DNA from: JAAZZIT01 sp964480525
GTDB lineage: Bacteria > Bacillota > Clostridia > Oscillospirales > Ruminococcaceae
Length of the DNA: 64,000 nucleotides
Direction of reading: 5' to 3'
Assembly: GCA_964480525.1 (NCBI GenBank)
Contig: CAYZOV010000003.1
Span: forward strand, 48,441-112,440
The number at the start of each line of letters is the position of its first letter. The stretch's first letter is position 1. The position numbers and the translations under genes are program-made. Of the stretch, positions 1 to 8,779 are shown piece after piece. Below the pieces are notes generated by a model. That model was not told the DNA's origin. It did not search any database and saw nothing but the letters and a program-made list of their open reading frames with translations.

Positions 1-584
1 TAGGCCCGTTGGGTGTTGCTACAAAATTTGACGAAAACGTTAAAAAGGTTTGCGTTGTTGGTGGTGGAGTAGGCTGTGCTATTGCGTATCCACAGGCAAA
101 GGCTTTGTTTAACGCAGGTGTCGAGGTTGATGTTATCGCAGGCTTTAGAAACAAGGATATTGTTATTCTTGAAAACGAAATGAAAATGGTTTGCCATAAT
201 TTGTATATCACCACAGACGACGGCTCTTACGGAATTAAAGGATTTGTAACTAATGTTCTTAAAGACCTTATCGAAAAGGAAAATAATTACGACTGTGTTG
301 TCGCTATCGGACCTATTCCTATGATGAAGTTTGTTTGCGAGGTAACTAAGCCGTTTGGAATTAAGACTATTGTTTCACTTAACCCAATTATGGTTGACGG
401 CACAGGTATGTGTGGTGGCTGTCGAGTTACAGTAGGCGGAAAAATTAAGTATGCGTGTGTTGACGGGCCTGACTTTGACGGTCACGAGGTTGACTTTGAC
501 GAGCTTATGAGAAGAAACAATACATACAAAAATCACGAGAAAAATCACATTTGCAGACTTACGGGAGGTGTCAGAAATGGCTAA
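1..584 (+). CDS. nfnA: NfnA-type ferredoxin:NADP oxidoreductase subunit (3' part)
   Basis: The C-terminal two thirds of a sulfide dehydrogenase/dihydroorotate-dehydrogenase-electron-transfer-like flavoprotein; the gene begins before the window and the first full codon is at base 3. The visible part starts in a GPLG stretch of the FAD/NAD domain, then a VVGGGVGCAIAYPQ dinucleotide-binding loop. Near its end, GMCGGCRV with a later Cys before VDGPDFDGHEVDF gives the [2Fe-2S] ligands of this family. With NfnB it would form NADH-dependent reduced ferredoxin:NADP oxidoreductase, a cytoplasmic electron-bifurcating enzyme that supplies NADPH in anaerobes. The stop overlaps the nfnB start by 8 bases, so the pair is translationally coupled. 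The family is clear; the physiological partner is inferred from the pairing. Confidence 0.85.
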   Translation, partial: GPLGVATKFDENVKKVCVVGGGVGCAIAYPQAKALFNAGVEVDVIAGFRNKDIVILENEMKMVCHNLYITTDDGSYGIKGFVTNVLKDLIEKENNYDCVVAIGPIPMMKFVCEVTKPFGIKTIVSLNPIMVDGTGMCGGCRVTVGGKIKYACVDGPDFDGHEVDFDELMRRNNTYKNHEKNHICRLTGGVRNG

Positions 585-1962
585 TATGTGTCCTACAAAA
601 ACTCCTGTAACGGAGCAAGACCCAAAAATCAGAGCCAGAAACTTCAAAGAGGTTTGTTTAGGTTATACCGAAGACGAAGCGGTTAACGAAGCAAAAAGAT
701 GTCTAAACTGTAAAAACAAACCTTGTATGAGTGGCTGTCCTGTGGGCGTTAGAATACCTGAATTTATTGAAAAAGTTGCAAACAGGGAATTTGAAGAAGC
801 TTATAAAATTATCACTTCCACAAACAGTTTGCCCGCTATTTCAGGCAGAGTTTGTCCGCAGGAACGTCAATGCGAGGGTAAATGCGTTCGTGGAATTAAA
901 GGCGAAAGCGTTTCTATCGGTCGCCTTGAAAGATTTTGTGCAGATTATGTTATGAAAAAAGGTGGAGTTTCCCACGAAAAGGCTGTTTCAAACGGTCATA
1001 GAGTGGCTGTTGTAGGTTCAGGTCCTGCCGGTCTTACCTGTGCAGGCGACTTGGCTAAGCTTGGTTACGAGGTTACAATTTTCGAGGCATTCCATACAGC
1101 AGGTGGAGTTTTGATGTACGGTATCCCTGAATTCAGACTTCCAAAGGCTATTGTTCAGGAAGAAATTGAAAACCTCAAGGCAATGGGCGTTAAGGTTATG
1201 ACAAATATGGTTATCGGCAAAGTTTTGTCGGTGGACGAGCTTATCGAAAGTGGTTTTGAGGCTATTTTTATCGGCTCGGGTGCAGGACTTCCACGTTTTA
1301 TGGGTATCGAGGGCGAGGGTCTTGTTGGCGTTTACTCGGCAAACGAATACCTTACACGAATTAACCTTATGAAAGCGTACCTTGATGATTACGATACGCC
1401 TGTTAAACATTCAAAGAATGTTGCTGTCGTAGGTGGTGGTAACGTAGCAATGGACGCTGCAAGAAGTGCAATGCGACTTGGTGCGGAAAATGTGTATATT
1501 GTTTACAGACGTTCGCTTGATGAACTTCCTGCTCGAAAGGAAGAGGTTCACCACGCTATGGAAGAGGGAATTGAGTTTAAGCTCCTCAATAATCCTGTTA
1601 AAATCGTTGGCGACGATGAGGGCAATGTTAAAGGAATTGAGTGCGTTGAAATGGTTCTCGGCGAACCTGACGCAAGTGGCAGACGTTCTCCAATTACTGT
1701 TGAGGGGTCAAACTTTGTCCTTGACGTTGACACAGTTATTATGGCTATCGGAACAAGCCCTAACCCATTGATTAAGTCAACTACTAAAGGATTGGAAACT
1801 AATCCTCGTGGCTGTTTAGTTGTAAATGACGAAATGGCAACAACCAAAGAGGGAGTTTACGCAGGTGGTGACGCTGTTACAGGTGCCGCAACCGTAATTT
1901 TGGCTATGGGCGCAGGGAAAACAGCAGCAAAGTCTATTGACGAATTTATTATGAATAAATAA
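577..1962 (+). CDS. nfnB: NfnB / glutamate synthase small chain-like flavoprotein
   Basis: About 461 residues. An N-terminal [4Fe-4S] domain carries CLNCKNKPCMSGCPVG and then CPQERQCEGKC. Two Rossmann folds follow, with VAVVGSGPAGLTCAGDLAKLG for FAD (near residue 147) and VAVVGGGNVAMDAARSAM for NADP(H) (near 287). This is the GltD-like fold used by NfnB. Its position directly after nfnA, with overlapping ends, favours NfnB over a glutamate synthase subunit, and no large GltB chain is present. I chose ATG 577 because a GGGAGG ribosome site lies eight bases upstream; the GTG at 568 sits inside that site. A strong hairpin terminator follows the stop. Confidence 0.87.
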   Translation: MANMCPTKTPVTEQDPKIRARNFKEVCLGYTEDEAVNEAKRCLNCKNKPCMSGCPVGVRIPEFIEKVANREFEEAYKIITSTNSLPAISGRVCPQERQCEGKCVRGIKGESVSIGRLERFCADYVMKKGGVSHEKAVSNGHRVAVVGSGPAGLTCAGDLAKLGYEVTIFEAFHTAGGVLMYGIPEFRLPKAIVQEEIENLKAMGVKVMTNMVIGKVLSVDELIESGFEAIFIGSGAGLPRFMGIEGEGLVGVYSANEYLTRINLMKAYLDDYDTPVKHSKNVAVVGGGNVAMDAARSAMRLGAENVYIVYRRSLDELPARKEEVHHAMEEGIEFKLLNNPVKIVGDDEGNVKGIECVEMVLGEPDASGRRSPITVEGSNFVLDVDTVIMAIGTSPNPLIKSTTKGLETNPRGCLVVNDEMATTKEGVYAGGDAVTGAATVILAMGAGKTAAKSIDEFIMNK

Positions 1963-1965
1963 ATT

Positions 1966-1996
1966 AAAGGTCGGACTTTGTGTTCGACCTTTTTGT
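1966..1996 (+). terminator. Intrinsic terminator after nfnB
   Basis: Stem AAAGGTCGGAC (1966-1976) pairs with GTTCGACCTTT (1982-1992) with one G-T pair, followed by a T-rich run. It lies just after the nfnB stop and just before the ribosome site of the next gene, so some read-through is possible. Confidence 0.75.
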
Positions 1997-2010
1997 TTGG
2001 AGGAATAAAT

Positions 2011-2424
2011 ATGTGGTTTGTTTTTGCAATTTTGTCAGCCGTCTTTGCTTCACTGACCTCAATTTTAGCAAAAATCGGTATTGACGGAGTAAATTCTAAC
2101 CTTGCTACTGCAATAAGAACTGTTGTAGTAGTTTTCATGGCTTGGGGAATGGTTTTTCTCACCGAAGCGCAGGGCGGAATAGGGGATATATCACGCAAAA
2201 GCTGGATTTTTCTTATACTTTCGGGGCTTGCAACGGGTGCTTCATGGTTGTGTTATTACAAAGCCTTGCAGATAGGCGAAGCTTCAAAGGTTGTGCCAAT
2301 CGACAAGCTAAGCGTTGTTTTAACGCTGATACTTGCATTTGTTTTTCTTCACGAAAAATTTACAATCAAATCTCTTATAGGCTCAATTTTTATAACCGTA
2401 GGTACTCTAATAATGGTGCTTTAA
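2011..2424 (+). CDS. Half-size EamA-family membrane transporter
   Basis: A 137-residue, almost entirely hydrophobic protein with about five membrane segments and the EamA pattern: LSAVFASLTSILAKIGI at the N-terminus, NLATAIRTVVVV, then SGLATGASWLCYYKAL and KVVPIDKLSVVLT. EamA proteins normally contain two such repeats in about 300 residues. Single-repeat versions of about 140 residues are known and presumably work as dimers in the inner membrane. The substrate cannot be told from sequence. An AGGAGG-like site at 1999-2003 places the start at 2011. A bidirectional hairpin separates it from the convergent regulator gene. Confidence 0.8.
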   Translation: MWFVFAILSAVFASLTSILAKIGIDGVNSNLATAIRTVVVVFMAWGMVFLTEAQGGIGDISRKSWIFLILSGLATGASWLCYYKALQIGEASKVVPIDKLSVVLTLILAFVFLHEKFTIKSLIGSIFITVGTLIMVL

Positions 2425-2428
2425 AGAA

Positions 2429-2467
2429 AAAAGCTTGCAAAGGAATGTTCCCTTGCAAGCTTAATTT
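2429..2467. terminator. Bidirectional terminator between convergent genes
   Basis: AAGCTTGCAA (2431-2440) pairs with TTGCAAGCTT (2453-2462), flanked by A-rich sequence on the left and TTAATTTTTTA on the right. It can therefore end transcripts from both the EamA gene and the minus-strand regulator. Confidence 0.75.
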
Positions 2468-2468
2468 T

Positions 2469-2972
2469 TTATTCGTTTTTATTGCCGTATGCGTGCTTTT
2501 CCACATAGGCTAACATCTGATTGTACGTCAAAATTGACCATACAAACCCCAGAATTATGAATAAAAATATATACTCACTTTTCAAAACCACACCAATAAT
2601 TAACAAAGCTAAAATTATAATCATTTCTATTGTTAGTTCAAAAGCATGGTCTTTTTTCCACTTCTTAGTGTAAAATTTCACCTTTTCGTCCGTTGAGAAA
2701 GCACTCTCCTCAAGTACAACCTTGATATTTTCCTCGGCTTTTTCTTTGAAAGCTTCATCACAAAGCTTTTGTCCGCTCAAAATTTCGTTGATACTAACGT
2801 CGTAGAATTTGCTCAACTCTACAAGCATTTCGATAGGTGGCATATAGTTTCCGTTTTCCCAACGTGATATGGTTTTGTTTGTTGTGCCGATAATTTCACC
2901 AAGCTGTTCCTGAGTAAGATTTTTTTCGTTTCGCAAACCTTTCAAAAAGCTCCCTATTTTGATTGTGTCCAT
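2469..2972 (-). CDS. XRE-family regulator with C-terminal membrane segments
   Basis: 167 residues. An N-terminal Cro/C1-type helix-turn-helix (about residues 6-62) reads FLKGLRNEKNLTQEQLG, then TTNKTISRWENG and LVELSKFYDVSINEILSG. After a charged linker there are two hydrophobic helices (about 113-132 and 135-152), so the regulator is probably membrane-tethered. Many Clostridia carry such one-component regulators beside transporters or defence peptides. Its target is unknown here; nothing adjacent is an obvious partner and it faces the EamA gene tail to tail. The DNA-binding fold is clear, the function is not. Confidence 0.8.
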   Translation of the reverse strand: MDTIKIGSFLKGLRNEKNLTQEQLGEIIGTTNKTISRWENGNYMPPIEMLVELSKFYDVSINEILSGQKLCDEAFKEKAEENIKVVLEESAFSTDEKVKFYTKKWKKDHAFELTIEMIIILALLIIGVVLKSEYIFLFIILGFVWSILTYNQMLAYVEKHAYGNKNE

Positions 2973-3056
2973 TTAACCCCGTCCTTTCTTAGTAAAATAA
3001 TAGCACTAAACAAGATTTTTGTATATACCACAAAAAGCGAATTGAAATTTTTCGGC

Positions 3057-4310
3057 TTAATTCACCTTGAATTCTTCAAATTGGTGCAATATCTTTATAT
3101 CAACAAGAATATCGCACAATATACCCTCGGCTGTGTACTCCTCGGAAAATACTTTTCCCTCAGCTCGAACCTTGCTCAAAAGTCCTGCCTTGTCAAACGG
3201 CAAAAGCACTTTCATACGTTTTGCACTTTCGGGCAAAGCATTTGAAATTGCGTTTAGCAAACCGTCAAAGCCGACACCTTTTTTTGCCGAAATTTTCACA
3301 ACATCGTCCGATGAGTTTTGGAAATCCATTTCATCAATGTACGGCACAAGGTCGCATTTGTTAAGCACTGTAACTACGGGAATATCCTCGCAGCCAAGTT
3401 CTTTTAAAAGTTCCAAAGTTACTTGTGCTTGCTCACGGAAATTGTCGTTTGAAGCGTCGCAAATGTGCAAAATAACGTCTGCGTTTGCTGCTTCCTCTAG
3501 TGTGGATTTAAAAGCTTCAACCAAATGGTGGGGAAGTCGTCTGATAAGCCCTACGGTATCAACAAGCATAACACTTCGTCCGTCAGGTAATTCTATTGCA
3601 CGAGATGTGGTTTCGAGGGTTGCAAACAGCTTGTTTTCAGCCAAAACGCCTGCCTCGGTGAGAGCGTTTAGAAGTGTGGATTTTCCCACATTTGTGTAAC
3701 CTACGATTGCACAAACAAGCACTCCGTCATTTTTTCGTCTGGCACGAGAAAATTCACGTCTTTTTTCAATTTCTTTTAGTTCTTCCGAAAGTGCCGAAAT
3801 TCTGTTTCTTATGTGACGCTTGTCCGTTTCAAGCTTAGTTTCACCCGGACCTCTTGTTCCGATTCCACCGCCCAAACGTGACAGCTTAACGCCCATTCCC
3901 GCAAGTCGTGGCAGTCTATACTTGTTTTGTGCAAGTTCCACCTGCAATCGTCCCTCTTTGGTGGTTGCTCGTTGTGCAAAAATATCAAGAATAAGCATTG
4001 TTCGGTCGATAGTGTGGACGTTTGTAACAGATTCAATATTTCGTATTTGCGTAGCAGTCAGCTCGTGGTCAAAAATAATCTGGTCAATTTCTTCACGATT
4101 ACAAATTTCAGCCATTTCTTCAAGACGACCGCTTCCGATACAAGTTGCGGTGTCAAACGTAGGTCGTTTTTGTGAAATTTTAACGATTACTTCACCGCCT
4201 GCCGTATTCGTTAATTCTTCAAGTTCGTCAAGTGAACTGTCAATATCATATTCGCCAATATCAACTGCTACAAGCATAATCTTTGGTGGTTTAATTTCAG
4301 TTTCAAACAT
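3057..4310 (-). CDS. hflX: GTPase HflX
   Basis: 417 residues, the usual HflX length. The N-terminal glycine-rich HflX domain ends in RLGGGIGTRGPGETKLE. A coiled linker leads to the G domain with GYTNVGKST (G1, near 203), DTVGLI (G3) and NKCD (G4). HflX binds the 50S subunit and rescues or splits stalled 70S ribosomes under stress. ATG 4310 is preceded by an AAGGAG site. The gene follows rqcP with only about 20 bases between them, so both are probably co-transcribed, joining two ribosome-rescue functions. Confidence 0.93.
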   Translation of the reverse strand: MFETEIKPPKIMLVAVDIGEYDIDSSLDELEELTNTAGGEVIVKISQKRPTFDTATCIGSGRLEEMAEICNREEIDQIIFDHELTATQIRNIESVTNVHTIDRTMLILDIFAQRATTKEGRLQVELAQNKYRLPRLAGMGVKLSRLGGGIGTRGPGETKLETDKRHIRNRISALSEELKEIEKRREFSRARRKNDGVLVCAIVGYTNVGKSTLLNALTEAGVLAENKLFATLETTSRAIELPDGRSVMLVDTVGLIRRLPHHLVEAFKSTLEEAANADVILHICDASNDNFREQAQVTLELLKELGCEDIPVVTVLNKCDLVPYIDEMDFQNSSDDVVKISAKKGVGFDGLLNAISNALPESAKRMKVLLPFDKAGLLSKVRAEGKVFSEEYTAEGILCDILVDIKILHQFEEFKVN

Positions 4311-4332
4311 AAAAATTTCTCCTTAGGAAAAA

Positions 4333-4575
4333 TCACTCGATTACTTGATAATTTTCGCTTGCTTCTTCCTTTTTTACATATTCGGTTACATTCAAAACTT
4401 TGACTTTCAAAGGCTTTTGTCCCATATTTATTTGAATAATATCGCCTATTTTAACATCATAAGACGCACGGGCAATTTTTTCATTAACTAAAATTTTTCC
4501 GGCGTCGCAAGCTTCGTTTGCAACCGTTCTTCTTTTGATTAAACGTGTAACTTTTAGATATTTATCCAAACGCAT
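4333..4575 (-). CDS. rqcP: S4-domain RNA-binding protein (YabO/RqcP)
   Basis: 80 residues, nearly all a single S4 fold: MRLDKYLKVTRLIKRRTVANEACD at the start (shown in part by the RLDKYL and KRRT positions), GKILVN, then DIIQI. In Bacillus the orthologue YabO, renamed RqcP, works with RqcH in adding alanine tails to nascent chains on obstructed 50S subunits. The setting supports this: it lies between mazG (yabN equivalent) and hflX. The Hsp15 family is the alternative, but the short length and neighbours favour RqcP. Confidence 0.82.
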   Translation of the reverse strand: MRLDKYLKVTRLIKRRTVANEACDAGKILVNEKIARASYDVKIGDIIQINMGQKPLKVKVLNVTEYVKKEEASENYQVIE

Positions 4576-4594
4576 TTTAATCAGTCCTTTCTAA

Positions 4595-4627
4595 AATAAA
4601 AAGCCCAATGCAATTACGCAAAGGGCT
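4595..4627 (-). terminator. Terminator downstream of the HU gene
   Basis: Read on the minus strand, AGCCC and GGGCT arms with additional inner pairing (4602-4627) are followed by a T-rich run over 4594-4601. It would release most HU transcripts before rqcP, giving the abundant nucleoid protein its own short message. Confidence 0.6.
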
Positions 4628-4659
4628 CATGAATTTGTCTAATTAAAAAATCAGATAAA

Positions 4660-4938
4660 TTACTTAACGTCAACAGCTTTTTTGAGAGCAGCGCCAGCCT
4701 TGAAAGCAGGAACTTTCTTTGCAGGAACTTCAATCTTTTCCTTTGTAGAAGGATTGATTGCAGTTTTAGCCTTTCTATCTCTTACTTCAAATGAACCAAA
4801 ACCAACGAGTGTAACTTTTTCACCCTTGATAAGTGCGTCAGTAATAGCTTCTGTAACTGTTGCGAGAGCCTTTTCAGCGTCTTTCTTTGAGTATTCGCCC
4901 TTTTCAGCAATAAGGTTTACGAGTTCTGTCTTTGTCAT
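4660..4938 (-). CDS. hup: HU-family DNA-binding protein
   Basis: 92 residues, the standard HU length. It begins MTKTELVNLIAEKG and contains the conserved VTLVGFGSFEV strand, RKAKTAINPST arm region and a C-terminal KVPAFKAGAALKKAV helix. HU is a dimer that bends and compacts DNA without sequence specificity. I chose ATG 4938 because a GGAGGTT site lies just upstream (4945-4951); a longer frame to 4992 would run into mazG. Insertion of HU between mazG and rqcP is seen in several Clostridia. Confidence 0.95.
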   Translation of the reverse strand: MTKTELVNLIAEKGEYSKKDAEKALATVTEAITDALIKGEKVTLVGFGSFEVRDRKAKTAINPSTKEKIEVPAKKVPAFKAGAALKKAVDVK

Positions 4939-4957
4939 TGTTTTAACCTCCAAAATA

Positions 4958-5752
4958 TTATTTATTTTTAGCTTTCTGCCAATAGACTTCAAGCTTATCT
5001 ATGCCAAGAGATTTCATATCAATCCCATCTAGCCTTGTTAATTGTTCAACCTTTTTAAATCTTTGCGTAAATTTTTCGTTTGCTTTTTGTAAACATTCTT
5101 CTGCGTCCAATTCAGAAAGTCTTGCAACATTACAACAAGAAAAAATCAAATCGCCAAGTTCTTCTTCAATGTCGGCAGATTTTCCGTCTGCTATAGCCTT
5201 TTTAAGTTCATTAAGCTCGCTTTCAAGGGAATTAACGGCGTCGTTTAAATCCTTAAAATCCATTCCCGCTCTGCTTGCACGTTTTCCTAACTTTTGTCCA
5301 CGCATTAAAGCAGGGAATACTTTCGGAACACTTTCTAAGGTATCGGAATACGTTTTTTGACCTTTGGTTTCTTTTTTTATGCTATCCCAGTTTTTCAAAA
5401 CTTCGTCAGCGTTCTCAACCTTAACGTCACCGAAAACGTGAGGGTGACGAACAATAAGTTTTTTACAAACCTCGTCTGCAACGTCGTTGAGATTGAAATT
5501 ATTCTTTTCCGTTTCAATTCCGCAATGAAAAACAACCTGTAAAAGCACGTCGCCAAGTTCTTCTCTAAGCATTGGAACGCTGTCCATGTCAATGGCTTCA
5601 AGCACCTCATAAACTTCTTCCAAAAAATCTTTTCGGATTGATTGGTGAGTTTGAACCTTATCCCACGGGCAACCGTTTTCACTTCTCAAAACTTTAACGA
5701 TTTCAACCAAGTCGTACACATCATAATTGTCCTTGAACTGAAATTCTATCAA
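4958..5752 (-). CDS. mazG: Nucleoside triphosphate pyrophosphohydrolase MazG
   Basis: 264 residues with two MazG domains. The first has NGCPWDKVQTHQSI and EEVYEVLEAID followed by REELGDVLLQVVFHCG, the EExxE and ExxxD metal ligands. The second, near residues 170-240, has ELNELKKAI and EEELGDLIFSC. The enzyme removes abnormal NTPs by hydrolysing them to NMP and pyrophosphate. The start is TTG at 5752 with GGAG nine bases upstream; the only nearby ATG is followed at once by a stop. It equals the Bacillus YabN C-terminal part, lacking the N-terminal methylase-like domain. Confidence 0.9.
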   Translation of the reverse strand: MIEFQFKDNYDVYDLVEIVKVLRSENGCPWDKVQTHQSIRKDFLEEVYEVLEAIDMDSVPMLREELGDVLLQVVFHCGIETEKNNFNLNDVADEVCKKLIVRHPHVFGDVKVENADEVLKNWDSIKKETKGQKTYSDTLESVPKVFPALMRGQKLGKRASRAGMDFKDLNDAVNSLESELNELKKAIADGKSADIEEELGDLIFSCCNVARLSELDAEECLQKANEKFTQRFKKVEQLTRLDGIDMKSLGIDKLEVYWQKAKNK

Positions 5753-5818
5753 TCTTCACATCTCCAATCCCCTTTAAAATAGGCATTTAACCCAGCCAAA
5801 AGGAAACGCTACTTAAAT

Positions 5819-5848
5819 ATAATAACCTAAATTGAAAGAAATTTCAAT
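5819..5848 (-). promoter_or_regulatory. Promoter for the mazG-HU-rqcP-hflX run
   Basis: On the minus strand TTGAAA (5847-5842) and TATTAT (5824-5819) are 17 bases apart, just after the flippase stop. ATTGAAA and TTTCAAT (5831-5848) form a small inverted repeat overlapping the -35 box, a possible operator. Confidence 0.5.
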
Positions 5849-5856
5849 ACCTTTTT

Positions 5857-7491
5857 TCAAAAATCTTTGAAAAAAAGTGCAATAATTTCATTTTTGGTTA
5901 AAGTACACAATACTTTGAGTGAAAAAATGTACAAAATGACAGCAAAAAATACTGAAATAACGAAAGAAAACATAAATTCAAGTCGCAAAATGAGAATTGA
6001 ATATACAAATTTAGATAAATTAACACAAAAATAGCTTGCAAAAAATGGAATTACAAAAACATTTCTGTATGAAATTTTTAATTCTGATATTTTTATAAGT
6101 TCGTTTAATGACAAAATAAAAATCACCAAAAAACTTGCTGTAGTAGAAATTGCCGCACCCATAATATTTACTTTTGGATTTGAAACAAGAATTATGTTTA
6201 ACAACAGCCTAACTCCGCTTGCTATTAACATAATTCTAACGCTGACAGCGGGTTTTGAGATTCCTTGAATTATACTGAAAAGCGGTGATGACATACACAA
6301 AAACACCATACCCGAACACAATATTTTAAGACTTTCGGAAATAGCGATAATTTCCGCTGTTTTTGCAGGGAATAAGATTTTTAAAATTTCGTCGCTGTAT
6401 GTAAAAATACCCATAGCACACGGAAACGAAATAACCGCAGTCAACAAAAGCAGAGAATTTATTCTTTTTGAAACTTCACGTTTTTTCCCTTTTGCCCAGT
6501 TTTCTGAAATTATAGGCAGAATACTTTTTCCGAAAATTGAAGTTAGCGACGGAATCAATCCGAAAACAGTCATAGCTAACCCTGTGTACGACCCGTATAT
6601 AAAATTCGGTATATCGCTTAACTTGACGGATAAACCTAATTTTGAGGTTAATATATGAGGAGAGGTCGCTAAAACTTTGCCCAAACAATGATTTATTGTT
6701 ATAGTATCAATGAATCCTCCCAAAGTTGAAATACACGAAGCAAGTGCAATCGGATTTGACACAGAAAGAATTTTTTTCAGTATAATTTTAGTTTTTTCCG
6801 TCGATTTATCTTTGTTTAGCATTTCTTTGGTGATACCGTCGCCTGCAATTGTTTTCATTATTTCAAGTACAATAAGCGATATTAAATTAGCAATTGTTAC
6901 GCCAAACACACACATTGCGGACACAAAAGGCAAACCTTTTATAAAAAATCTTTCGCTGTTATGATTTGCCCAAATGCCAAAACCTAAACCCAGAAAAATT
7001 TTAAACAAACTTTCAATAATTTCCGACACAGCTGTCGGCGTCATATTTCTTAAACCCTCGTAATAACCACGTTCTACAGAAAGAATACAGCCGATTAGAA
7101 TACACGGACTTATGCTTATTGCCGACCACATTGCGTAGGGTTGTTTTAATACAAAATTACACAAAGGATATGCAATTGCAACGCTTATAAGAGTGAAAAC
7201 AATTCCGTTGACAAAAAAGTACAGTAAAGCGGTCTTTCTTAGTTTTCTAACATTTTTGTACCTTTCAAACGCTATGTTTTCAGAAACCAGTTTCGCCATA
7301 GAAGTAGTAATTCCCGACACAGCTATGGAAAAAACAGGCATAAAAACAGAATACGCCATTGAATAATACCCGTAACCCGTTCCGCCGAGAATATTTGTCA
7401 GCGGAATTTTGTAAATAAGTCCTAAAATTTTTGTGACAACAACCATAATTATTAAAATTAAAGAACTTAACATGAAACTTTGTTTTTTCAA
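5857..7491 (-). CDS. YabM/SpoVB-type lipid-linked polysaccharide flippase
   Basis: 544 residues with about 14 hydrophobic segments, starting KKQSFMLSSLILIIMVVVTK and then GLIYKIPLTNILGGTGYGYYSMAYSVF, the signature of the SpoVB/YabM/MurJ-like branch of the MOP exporter superfamily. These proteins flip lipid-linked glycans such as peptidoglycan precursors across the membrane; SpoVB acts in spore cortex formation. The start is TTG at 7491 with AGGAG seven bases before it. Its place upstream of mazG and rqcP mirrors yabM in Bacillus. Whether it serves vegetative wall or spore cortex cannot be decided from sequence. Confidence 0.82.
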   Translation of the reverse strand: MKKQSFMLSSLILIIMVVVTKILGLIYKIPLTNILGGTGYGYYSMAYSVFMPVFSIAVSGITTSMAKLVSENIAFERYKNVRKLRKTALLYFFVNGIVFTLISVAIAYPLCNFVLKQPYAMWSAISISPCILIGCILSVERGYYEGLRNMTPTAVSEIIESLFKIFLGLGFGIWANHNSERFFIKGLPFVSAMCVFGVTIANLISLIVLEIMKTIAGDGITKEMLNKDKSTEKTKIILKKILSVSNPIALASCISTLGGFIDTITINHCLGKVLATSPHILTSKLGLSVKLSDIPNFIYGSYTGLAMTVFGLIPSLTSIFGKSILPIISENWAKGKKREVSKRINSLLLLTAVISFPCAMGIFTYSDEILKILFPAKTAEIIAISESLKILCSGMVFLCMSSPLFSIIQGISKPAVSVRIMLIASGVRLLLNIILVSNPKVNIMGAAISTTASFLVIFILSLNELIKISELKISYRNVFVIPFFASYFCVNLSKFVYSILILRLEFMFSFVISVFFAVILYIFSLKVLCTLTKNEIIALFFKDF

Positions 7492-7599
7492 ATAATCACT
7501 CCTGATATAATTTTTATGGTTTTATAAATTATATGACAAGCTTATAGGGAGAATTACTGAAAAAAATGCACAAAATCTTGAAAAATTACGAAAAAAGGC

Positions 7600-7740
7600 T
7601 TTAAATTTTTGGAAAAGTATGATATAATAATTATTAGCTTATCGGTTTTCGATTAGGCGTCTTGTTTTGCCGTGCTTAATCACAAAACAACTTTGTTTGT
7701 AAAGATTTTACGGTGGAATAACTTTAATTCAAAAAATTTA
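7600..7740 (+). promoter_or_regulatory. trpS promoter and structured leader
   Basis: A TATAAT box at 7623-7628 with a weak TTTAAA 17 bases upstream would start a transcript near 7635. The 120-base leader can form GATTAGGC...GCC...TAATC and TTGTTTTG/CAAAACAA helices between about 7648 and 7692. It has no T-box GGTGG motif and no clear terminator. The regulatory role is unknown. Confidence 0.4.
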
Positions 7741-7759
7741 TAATTGAAAGGATTTTTTT

Positions 7760-8755
7760 ATGGATAAGAAACTTATTTTTAGTGGGATTCAGCCGACAGG
7801 CACTTTCACTCTGGGAAACTATATCGGCGCTATCCGAAATTGGGCGCCATTGCAGGAAGAATACAACTGTATTTATTCAATTGTGGATATGCACGCTATT
7901 ACAGTTCGTCAAGACCCTGTAAAACTTCGCCAACATACCCTAGAAGCATATGCACTTATTCTTGCTTGCGGAATTGACCCTGATAAATCTATTGCATTTA
8001 TCCAGAGCCACGTTAAAACTCATGCAGAACTCAATTGGATTTTGGCTTGTTCAACACAATTTGGTGAACTTTCACGAATGACCCAGTTTAAGGATAAATC
8101 CGCTAAACACGCTGATGACGTAAACGCAGGACTGTTTACATATCCTGTTTTAATGGCTGCTGATATTTTGGCTTATAATGCAGACCTTGTACCTGTTGGC
8201 GTTGACCAAAAACAGCACCTTGAACTTGCACGAAATATCGCACAGCGTTTTAACGCTAAGTATGGTGAATTTTTCACTGTGCCTGACCCATATATTCCAA
8301 AGGTAGGTGCAAAGGTTATGTCTTTGCAGGAGCCTACAAAGAAAATGTCCAAATCGGACGAAAACGCTAATTCGTGTATTCTTATTCTTGATGACAAGGA
8401 TACTATTATTCGCAAATTCAAACGTGCCGTAACTGACAGCGAAGCCGAAGTTTGCTATCGTGAGGGCAAAGACGGAATTAACAATCTTATGACCATTTAT
8501 TCCGCTGTTACAGATAAAACTTTTGCCGAAATTGAAAGTGAATTTGCAGGCAAAGGTTACGGTGATTTTAAACTTGCTGTGGGCGAAGCTGTTGCTGACC
8601 ATTTACAGCCTGTCAGAGATAATTTCGCAAGAATTATTGCCGACAAGGCATATCTAAAGGATTGTTACACAAAGGGTGCTGAAAAGGCGTTGAGAATTTC
8701 ACAAAAAACTGTTTCAAAAGTATACCGAAAAGTAGGTTTTGTTGACCAAAGATAA
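7760..8755 (+). CDS. trpS: Tryptophanyl-tRNA synthetase
   Basis: 331 residues, normal for bacterial TrpS. Class I signatures are present: SGIQPTGTFTLGNYIGA is the HIGH-type motif at residues 8-24 and KKMSKSDEN near 197 is KMSKS. ACSTQFGELSRMTQFKDK and DILAYNADLVPVG line the tryptophan and tRNA pockets. The enzyme charges tRNA-Trp in the cytoplasm. GAAAGGA precedes ATG 7760. No Trp-specific T-box is seen upstream. Confidence 0.95.
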   Translation: MDKKLIFSGIQPTGTFTLGNYIGAIRNWAPLQEEYNCIYSIVDMHAITVRQDPVKLRQHTLEAYALILACGIDPDKSIAFIQSHVKTHAELNWILACSTQFGELSRMTQFKDKSAKHADDVNAGLFTYPVLMAADILAYNADLVPVGVDQKQHLELARNIAQRFNAKYGEFFTVPDPYIPKVGAKVMSLQEPTKKMSKSDENANSCILILDDKDTIIRKFKRAVTDSEAEVCYREGKDGINNLMTIYSAVTDKTFAEIESEFAGKGYGDFKLAVGEAVADHLQPVRDNFARIIADKAYLKDCYTKGAEKALRISQKTVSKVYRKVGFVDQR

Positions 8756-8779
8756 CACATAAATTTAGGAGTTGAAAGA

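Noticed and set aside
7635..7759. Trp T-box before trpS
   Set aside because: The leader is too short and has no GGTGG T-box sequence or terminator/antiterminator pair.
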